From the IMG/VR virus record IMGVR_UViG_3300042518_000658, positions 1 to 60,339 of that record: a stretch of DNA of 60,339 nucleotides; one strand, 5' to 3'. Positions 55,625-60,339 of this stretch are shown one piece after another; the stretch's first letter is position 1; every line of letters starts with the position of its first letter. The notes beneath the pieces are model-generated. The model did not search any database. It was not told where the DNA came from and was given only the letters and a program-made list of their open reading frames with translations. Origin of the DNA: a virus. Made by a program: the position numbers and the translations under genes.

Positions 55625-55971
55625 CAACGGTATCTCTTGCAGGCGTAAAACCGGCCATCTCGACCACGGGCAACGCCTTGGTCGATCACTGACATACCGC
55701 TGCGGGAATAGCAGCAGTTGGACAACGCCTGCTCTGGGGTCATCCCCATGCCGACGCCTTCGTATCCCGAGTTCCCGCCGAGGTGAGCCATGACGCCACG
55801 CTCGGCCATGATCTCAGCCACCCCCTGTGCCGTGCTGGTGTTCCAGCGGGGCATGATCTGGCACTTTCCCGAGGGGCAGTTAGAGGCGACCCCGGTGGTC
55901 TTGCGGGGCTTGGCGTTTGCCTGACCCGACAAGGCACAAAGGACGAGTGCAATAAGTGGAAGACGTTTCAT
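55624..55971 (-). CDS. Small secreted Cys-containing protein
   Basis: 115 residues from the ATG at 55971 behind GGAGGTG. A cleavable signal peptide (KRLPLIALVLCALSGQANA) is clear. The mature part contains GVAEIMAERGVMAHLGGNSG, then ALSNCCYSRSG and ends GRDGRFYACKRYR. I associate this pattern with small exported planctomycete proteins. Its place between terminase and portal is odd for an exported protein; it may act at the envelope during exit. Confidence 0.7.
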   Translation of the reverse strand: MKRLPLIALVLCALSGQANAKPRKTTGVASNCPSGKCQIMPRWNTSTAQGVAEIMAERGVMAHLGGNSGYEGVGMGMTPEQALSNCCYSRSGMSVIDQGVARGRDGRFYACKRYR

Positions 55972-56312
55972 CACTGCACCTCCTTCTTGACGTTCTTGGC
56001 CGCCTCGATCTTCTGCTTGGTCATCAGGCTGGCCAGTTCTTTCAGGGTCTTCGTGTTCGGGTGCAGGTCATAGGCACCCCACTTGCCCCACGCGGCGGCA
56101 GTGTCGTTCTCTTTCCAGAACGGGTCATCCCGGTGACGGACGGATGGCTTCTCGACAAAGCCAGCGTTTTCCGCCCAGCACAGGATATTTATGGTCTGGG
56201 AACCCGGCTTGCGTGACACCCAGCCCATGACAGGGTCTTGGGGTGCAAAGGGGTTTGAGTACCAAAGGACCATGTCCCCGACCATAAGGTCAGGGGTAGA
56301 AAAACTTGGCAT
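55971..56312 (-). CDS. Small protein after terminase
   Basis: 113 residues from the ATG at 56312 behind AGGAG. Beta-rich N-terminal half (DLMVGDMVLWYSNPFAP, then TINILCWAENAGFV) and a charged helical C-terminus (LASLMTKQKIEAAKNVKKEV). The VGDMVLWY pattern resembles small SH3-like barrels. It overlaps the secreted-protein gene by one base. Function unknown. Confidence 0.55.
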   Translation of the reverse strand: MPSFSTPDLMVGDMVLWYSNPFAPQDPVMGWVSRKPGSQTINILCWAENAGFVEKPSVRHRDDPFWKENDTAAAWGKWGAYDLHPNTKTLKELASLMTKQKIEAAKNVKKEVQ

Positions 56313-56401
56313 TTGCTCCTCCAAAAGCCATGTAAATGTCGGGGTTCACACCGACCAACATGATCTACAAGAGGGAAACGCCAGAGATCAACGGGCATCC
56401 G

Positions 56402-58954
56402 CTATGCCACCCATGTCTCGGTGTATGAGTTTGGGGCTAAGTAAACAACGCCGCCCGTGCCCTTTGCTTTGTCCCGCTTCTCTTTCCATGACCACCACCA
56501 AGGCTGCTCGACCTGCTGCTCGGGCTTGTGGTAGGCGGGTTCGTAGGAACACAGGTAACGGACGCAGTCCACCAGATGGAACTCGCCACGCTTGTTTGGC
56601 TCGTCCGTCACCACCGATGTCCCGGCGACGTAGGCCACCTTCTTCTTGTACCTCTTCATTTCCCTTTCGAGATTAGGCATGGTTCCACGGAGATACCTTA
56701 GCCTTGCAGTTCCACATGCCCGTATATGAAGCATATTGCGGACTGCCTGAAGACCGGCCAGAACATCGTCTGACCCCGGGATGAAACTGGACCCGGTGAC
56801 TCGGGACCTCACGTTCAGGGCCGACAACTGCTCGGTGTACTGGTCCTGCGGGCTGCGGCCTGAACCAATGTCGGTCAGGCGGGCACCGTGGGCGTCGATC
56901 AAGAAGGCGTGAAACTGCTTGCCCTGAACCTTCCGCAGGAACTCTTGGCCAAAGATGATGGCGTTGCAGTTGCGGATATAGAGTTCGTCGTAGAGCAGGA
57001 TGAACTTCTCGTCCGGGGGGACAGCCGCGAACAGGACGGCGGTGATGGCGTGCCCGGGGTCGATGACCGCATACCGGCACCAGTCATCAGGGACTTGCCC
57101 GCCCGGAAAAATACTTGAATCAAACCCGTGGATCGACGGACTCCAGTTGGGGTAAACCAAGATGGAGTCGGTGATGAACTCACCCTCGGACCTCTGCCTG
57201 AGAATGTCATCCCCGACAGCCGACCACCGCTCGATCATTTTCCGCTTTTCGTCTTGGTCGATATGGGGATTGTCCAGAAACCGGAAGACGAACCGCCGGA
57301 TGTCCTTGGTGTTGCCCTGCTCCTCGGCCTTTTCGGCCCGCTCATTCAGGCCTATGAGGGCTTCATTCTTCGAGTGCGGCATAGCAGACCAGTTAAACAG
57401 GCCCTTCCTGTCGGCTAGTCTTGCCTGCATCTCTGGGACCCATGCCTCGTTGTTTAGGTCCTCGTCTATATGAACCCTATCTGCTTGGAAGCCTTGGGGT
57501 GGGTCTCCCTCTGAGGAGAAGCAGTAGATGGTCCAGCCGTTGACCAACTCGCAGGAGTTCAGGTATCCGGCTGACTTCAAGACCCACGAATAACTTTTAA
57601 TCATCCGGGGCGGGATCAGGGGCGGTGCTGGCTTTGCCTCGGCAAGCCTGCTGGCGTCTGCAACCGGGTCAAAGGCACGGAACTGGCCGGTCTGCTCGTC
57701 CCGAATGATCTTGAAGGCCCCGGCCTTAAACAGATATGGCACAACAACTAGGCCAATGTGCTTCCAGTTCTGGCCGATGATGACGAGGTTGCCGCCCTCC
57801 TTGCGGTACTTGCCCTCGACGGGATGGGTGCCAGTGGCGGCCCACGCATCCTCAATGAACGTGGCTAAAGACTTGCCGCTGTTGTGATGAAGGACGCCGC
57901 CCGCAAAGTAGCACTCGGTGTCTTCGACTGTGATGTCCCAGATTTTTCCTTGCCCGATTAGGCGAACGGAGGTAATACAAACAGATTCCCTCCAATCAAG
58001 AGATGCCGATGCCAACGAAAAGAAATCCGGTTCTTTGGGACTTTGATCTTCTTCGCCGTCTTTATGAAGACGAACTCCTGACCGTTGAGGAAATCGGCGT
58101 TCGTCTTGGCGTGTCAGGAAAGGTTGCCAACAAAGCCTGCCGCCGTGCTGGTGTTCGGATGCGGCGACGAGGGCCGCTATCTGGGAAAGGCCATCCCTGC
58201 TGGAAAGGCGGCGTGACAACTGACAAGTCTGGCTACGTCCTTCGGTACAAGCCGAATCACCCCTTCTGCAATGCAGGCGGCTACATCCGAGAGCATCGAC
58301 TTGTGATGGAGCAAAAACTGGGAAGGACCCTTCTGCCGCTGGAGGTTGTCCACCACAGGGATGATGACCCGTCGAACAACCATCCAGACAACCTTGAACT
58401 GTTTGCGTCAAACCGCGAGCATCTGGCCGCAACCCTGAAAGGCAAGTGCCCTCAGTGGTCGGAAGAGGGAAAAGCAAGGATTGCCGTTGCAGTGCGTCGG
58501 CCACGGAAACCCACCCTTCGGACGAAAGCACTCGATGAGCAAGAGTCGTCCGAATCGTCTGGCCGTTCGACAGCGTGACTTCCCAAAGATCGCCATAGCC
58601 CTTGACGAAAGGACGGCAGGCTGACTTAACCACCACGCCGCTGCCGTCCCAAGACAAGACATGAAAGTCTGAGTCTATTTCATCAACCCGGATGGTGCGG
58701 TCGAGAACGGGGTCGTAGAGTTCTTGGCTGCCGTCAAGACACCGATTGCCCCCGATTACCAGCGTTTCACTGGACAGGCACTGATGAAACTCCAACTGCC
58801 TCGGGGTTGGCTTGTATAGCCTCAAGGCTTCGATCCGCCTCTCGTTCAACTCGCTCTGCAAGGTCCGCAATTCGTCCCGCTGGAACGAGGATATGCTCTG
58901 GACCGTTGGCAGCGGGGGCATGGGTGATTGCGGCTGCTTCTTCTTGCGGGGCAT
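56402..58954 (-). CDS. terL: Terminase large subunit, interrupted by an intein
   Basis: An 850-residue precursor. Exteins total about 563 residues. The first 71 end in LVIGGNR and the part after the intein starts SGKSLATFIEDAWAA, so splicing restores the Walker A motif GGNRSGKS. Downstream, the ATPase and nuclease domains follow, with VHIDEDLNNEAWVPE near the Walker B region and WCRYAVIDPGHAITAVLF and FLIDAHGAR in the nuclease part. The motor packages DNA into the prohead. Its first 188 bp overlap the end of the upstream gene in another frame. Confidence 0.9.
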   Translation of the reverse strand: MPRKKKQPQSPMPPLPTVQSISSFQRDELRTLQSELNERRIEALRLYKPTPRQLEFHQCLSSETLVIGGNRCLDGSQELYDPVLDRTIRVDEIDSDFHVLSWDGSGVVVKSACRPFVKGYGDLWEVTLSNGQTIRTTLAHRVLSSEGWVSVADALQRQSLLFPLPTTEGTCLSGLRPDARGLTQTVQGCLDGCSTGHHPCGGQPPAAEGSFPVFAPSQVDALGCSRLHCRRGDSACTEGRSQTCQLSRRLSSRDGLSQIAALVAASEHQHGGRLCWQPFLTRQDERRFPQRSGVRLHKDGEEDQSPKEPDFFSLASASLDWRESVCITSVRLIGQGKIWDITVEDTECYFAGGVLHHNSGKSLATFIEDAWAATGTHPVEGKYRKEGGNLVIIGQNWKHIGLVVVPYLFKAGAFKIIRDEQTGQFRAFDPVADASRLAEAKPAPPLIPPRMIKSYSWVLKSAGYLNSCELVNGWTIYCFSSEGDPPQGFQADRVHIDEDLNNEAWVPEMQARLADRKGLFNWSAMPHSKNEALIGLNERAEKAEEQGNTKDIRRFVFRFLDNPHIDQDEKRKMIERWSAVGDDILRQRSEGEFITDSILVYPNWSPSIHGFDSSIFPGGQVPDDWCRYAVIDPGHAITAVLFAAVPPDEKFILLYDELYIRNCNAIIFGQEFLRKVQGKQFHAFLIDAHGARLTDIGSGRSPQDQYTEQLSALNVRSRVTGSSFIPGSDDVLAGLQAVRNMLHIRACGTARLRYLRGTMPNLEREMKRYKKKVAYVAGTSVVTDEPNKRGEFHLVDCVRYLCSYEPAYHKPEQQVEQPWWWSWKEKRDKAKGTGGVVYLAPNSYTETWVA
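57881..58741 (-). other. Intein in TerL (residues 72-358) with antisense nuclease insert
   Basis: 287 residues. Cys1 starts block A (CLDGSQELYDPVL), block B is LSNGQTIRTTLAHRVL with the TxxH pattern, and blocks F/G are IWDITVEDTECYFAGGVLHHN followed by Ser+1. The splicing parts total about 140 residues, the size of a mini-intein. Where an in-frame endonuclease domain normally sits, the sense translation is Cys/Arg/Ser/Gly/Pro-rich and meaningless, and the opposite strand encodes an HNH nuclease. Confidence 0.9.
58003..58578 (+). CDS. HNH homing endonuclease encoded antisense inside the TerL intein
   Basis: A 191-residue protein; a start at the ATG at 58009 is equally likely, with AAGAG six bases upstream. 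An N-terminal HTH (LTVEEIGVRLGVSGKVANKA) and a WKGG linker lead to an HNH_3-type domain: YIREHRLVMEQKLGRTLLP, VVHHRDDDPSNNHPDNLELF and REHLA, with His117/118 and Asn126 as likely catalytic residues. Such proteins cut intron- or intein-less alleles to spread their host element. The whole gene lies within the intein on the other strand, with its 3' end across block B. Confidence 0.9.
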   Translation: MPMPTKRNPVLWDFDLLRRLYEDELLTVEEIGVRLGVSGKVANKACRRAGVRMRRRGPLSGKGHPCWKGGVTTDKSGYVLRYKPNHPFCNAGGYIREHRLVMEQKLGRTLLPLEVVHHRDDDPSNNHPDNLELFASNREHLAATLKGKCPQWSEEGKARIAVAVRRPRKPTLRTKALDEQESSESSGRSTA

Positions 58955-59453
58955 TGATGTACCTCATTCCTCCGTAGGTCAGCACGGCCTGCTCCAGCCG
59001 CTTGTTGATCTCGGTCTCCAGTTCCTCCTCGGAGTACAGGTCGATTGGCTTCTTGGCCCCGCCCTGCTCGGTGTTCTTGGAGGCCAGCCGGACAACCATC
59101 TCTAAGATGGAGTTCCTGATCCGGCCCCCCGGGGGAGACTCGAAATACTGCTTCATCACCAGATTGGCGAACCCGTTGGTCCCGCCAAAGTTGTGCATGA
59201 TCGACTCAAGCAGTTCCGCCGTGTGCGGGATGCTAGAGCCCCCCGATACCGACCGGGAGATGTAGGCATCGACAGCCTTGGCCTCAATGGTCTTGAGTTT
59301 GGCCTGCCGCTTCTTCTCTGCCTTGCACTTCTTGCAGTTGAACTGGTAGGTGGACTGGGTGCCGGGGACCCGGGGGAAGAACTTGGGCAGGAGCGGCAAG
59401 ACCTTCTTGCACTGCTCACACTGCCTCGTCTGCGGCTTTGGGAGTTCGTCCAT
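58767..59453 (-). CDS. Terminase small subunit candidate
   Basis: 228 residues. An N-terminal zinc-ribbon-like part (QCEQCKKVLPLL, then FNCKKCKAEKKR) is followed by helical sequence (DAYISRSVSGGSSIPHTAEL, then RNSILEMVVRLASKN) and an acidic helical C-terminus. The place directly upstream of terL suggests the small, DNA-recognising terminase subunit, but no diagnostic motif was seen. The last 188 bp overlap the start of terL in a different frame, an unusually long overlap. Confidence 0.6.
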   Translation of the reverse strand: MDELPKPQTRQCEQCKKVLPLLPKFFPRVPGTQSTYQFNCKKCKAEKKRQAKLKTIEAKAVDAYISRSVSGGSSIPHTAELLESIMHNFGGTNGFANLVMKQYFESPPGGRIRNSILEMVVRLASKNTEQGGAKKPIDLYSEEELETEINKRLEQAVLTYGGMRYINAPQEEAAAITHAPAANGPEHILVPAGRIADLAERVEREADRSLEAIQANPEAVGVSSVPVQ

Positions 59454-59728
59454 TACTGGCGGTCCAGTTGGGTGATTGAGTCGATCATCGGGCTCGGGGA
59501 AGTGCCCTCTGCCAGCATCTGCTGCTGCACTTGCCGCAGATAGTCGCCCTTGGCTGACCGAAGTAGCACACTGGCCATGGACGGCCCCTTGAGGTAGTCC
59601 TCGAACGAGCCGGTCATGTCATCGGTGAGGTTGGTGTTCTGCCCGGTAAGCAGGTACTGGATCGCCTGCTTTTCCTCGGGGGACATCTCCTGCGGCCTTG
59701 CCCTCATCACCCGGATTCGATTGCTCAC
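59453..59728 (-). CDS. Small protein upstream of terminase genes
   Basis: 91 residues from a GTG behind AGGGGT. It contains MSPEEKQAIQYLLTGQNTN and GPSMASVLLRSAKGDYLRQV, a helical pattern. It ends in a TAATG overlap with the terS candidate. It could be an accessory packaging protein. Confidence 0.55.
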   Translation of the reverse strand: MSNRIRVMRARPQEMSPEEKQAIQYLLTGQNTNLTDDMTGSFEDYLKGPSMASVLLRSAKGDYLRQVQQQMLAEGTSPSPMIDSITQLDRQ

Positions 59729-59738
59729 GGGAATACCC

Positions 59739-59816
59739 CTATTCGTTTAGTGCCAGCAGGGCGATAAGCATCAGGACTAGGAGCCAGACCAAGGACTGGA
59801 CTAGCCCCCGAGTCAC
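59739..59816 (-). CDS. Tiny membrane peptide
   Basis: A 25-residue ORF from a GTG: MTRGLVQSLVWLLVLMLIAL then LALNE, a single hydrophobic helix. Its start sits at the edge of a strong hairpin (59816-59855) and has no clear ribosome-binding site, so its translation may depend on that structure. Could be a lysis-related or accessory peptide. Confidence 0.4.
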   Translation of the reverse strand: MTRGLVQSLVWLLVLMLIALLALNE

Positions 59817-59855
59817 GGGCGGGGGAGACGGTGTCCGTACCGTCTCCCCCGCCCG
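59816..59855. promoter_or_regulatory. Long GC-rich hairpin upstream of packaging genes
   Basis: A perfect 16-bp stem, CGGGCGGGGGAGACGG / CCGTCTCCCCCGCCCG, with an 8-base loop. No U-run follows on either strand, so it is not a simple terminator. It separates the exported-protein cluster from the packaging genes within the late operon and may control mRNA stability or processing, or mark a packaging site. Confidence 0.6.
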
Positions 59856-59889
59856 GTTGTCAGCATGGCCCCTCCCAGAGCCGCTGAAC

Positions 59890-60240
59890 TCAGTTGGCGT
59901 CATACGCCTTCATCACGGCTTCCTGCTTGGCCTCCTGAGTTGCCGCGTCGGCAGCCTTCCGGCTGAACTTGGCAGCCCGATGGCCCAGCACGGCAGCCTT
60001 CTTGGTGGCACGGGCCTCACGGTTGGCATCCTTGAACGCCGACCGAAGGCTGACGGACTCGGCAGGAACCACGACCGTCTCCTCGACCACAACAGCCGGG
60101 GGAACGACCACAACGGTCTCCTCGACCACGACGGGGGCCTTGGCGACCTTCTTACCGTGGCAGTCGCCCGCATGGACAACAGACGCACAGGCACAACCGA
60201 GGACAAACGAAAACGACAGGATCAGGCACTTCTTCATCAT
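59890..60240 (-). CDS. Secreted Val/Ala-rich protein
   Basis: 116 residues with a signal peptide (KKCLILSFSFVLGCACASVV then HAGDC); the LGCA part could instead be a lipobox. The mature part has a repeated Val/Glu/Pro segment (VVVEETVVVVPPAVVVEE) and a basic helical tail. The repeated motif suggests an extended envelope-spanning stretch, as in spanins, but this is a guess. It is 19 bp downstream of the CAP-domain gene across the contig junction. Confidence 0.6.
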   Translation of the reverse strand: MMKKCLILSFSFVLGCACASVVHAGDCHGKKVAKAPVVVEETVVVVPPAVVVEETVVVPAESVSLRSAFKDANREARATKKAAVLGHRAAKFSRKAADAATQEAKQEAVMKAYDAN

Positions 60241-60339
60241 CCACCAACCTTTCTTTGGTTACTCGAAAACTTGGGTCCAGAAAATGGCTCGTCCGCTATT
60301 GACGGCACCAACCCCGATGGTTGAGTACCGACCGTTCAG
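60213..60339. repeat. Terminal direct repeat, copy 2 (contig overlap)
   Basis: Identical to bases 1-127. It contains the start of the gene ending at 59890 and a partial copy of the 3' end of the CAP-domain gene, which is complete only at 47-481. Confidence 0.95.

Noticed and set aside
7131-60339. CRISPR array or anti-CRISPR cluster
   Set aside because: No regularly spaced repeats were found; small early proteins cannot be assigned as anti-CRISPRs from sequence alone.

Overview
This window is a complete genome of a temperate tailed double-stranded DNA phage. The last 127 bases repeat the first 127 exactly, so it is a circular contig (about 60,212 bp) with an assembly-style overlap. Terminase with an intein, portal, scaffold, major capsid protein, tail-tube-like proteins and very large internal virion proteins indicate a short-tailed, podovirus-like virion. 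No tape-measure protein or sheath was recognised. GC-rich DNA and several small secreted or Cys-rich proteins of types I associate with Planctomycetes suggest a planctomycete host, but that is an inference. A tyrosine integrase beside the 3' half of a tRNA-Met gene (attP) points to integration into a host tRNA gene.

Layout. (1) A leftward late operon starts near 7.1 kb, runs through the contig junction and continues to 29.0 kb, about 38 kb. In transcription order it holds small basic and membrane proteins, capsid-associated proteins, scaffold, major capsid and decoration proteins, secreted proteins, terminase, portal, fibre proteins, tail adaptor, tail tube, a Cys-rich protein, and three virion proteins of 849-1230 residues. 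(2) A divergent control region (about 7.08-7.58 kb) is rich in palindromes. (3) A rightward early region (7.6-20.1 kb) holds many tiny genes separated by strong terminators and by a repeated leader element. It continues with a MoxR-type AAA ATPase / vWA-metallopeptidase operon (11.3-16.9 kb), a LexA-like DNA-binding protein with adjacent palindromes, and a serine recombinase. (4) A leftward regulation and recombination block (28.06-20.03 kb) holds a RecE-like nuclease, an ERF annealing protein, CsrA, a RadD-like helicase, a secreted HExxH protein, an HNH nuclease, a Holliday-junction-resolvase-like nuclease, a nucleotide-metabolism domain and a sigma factor. (5) attP and the integrase sit at 28.08-29.03 kb, between the recombination block and the end of the late operon.

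How it may work together: early rightward transcription through hairpin-rich leaders and terminators would express small host-interaction proteins and the MoxR/vWA machine. The sigma factor and CsrA could redirect transcription and translation. RecE-like and ERF proteins support recombination-dependent replication, and no DNA polymerase or primase was recognised. No conventional endolysin was recognised either.

The most unusual feature is the large terminase. Its Walker A motif is interrupted by an intein whose central region is occupied, on the opposite strand, by a complete HNH homing-endonuclease gene.
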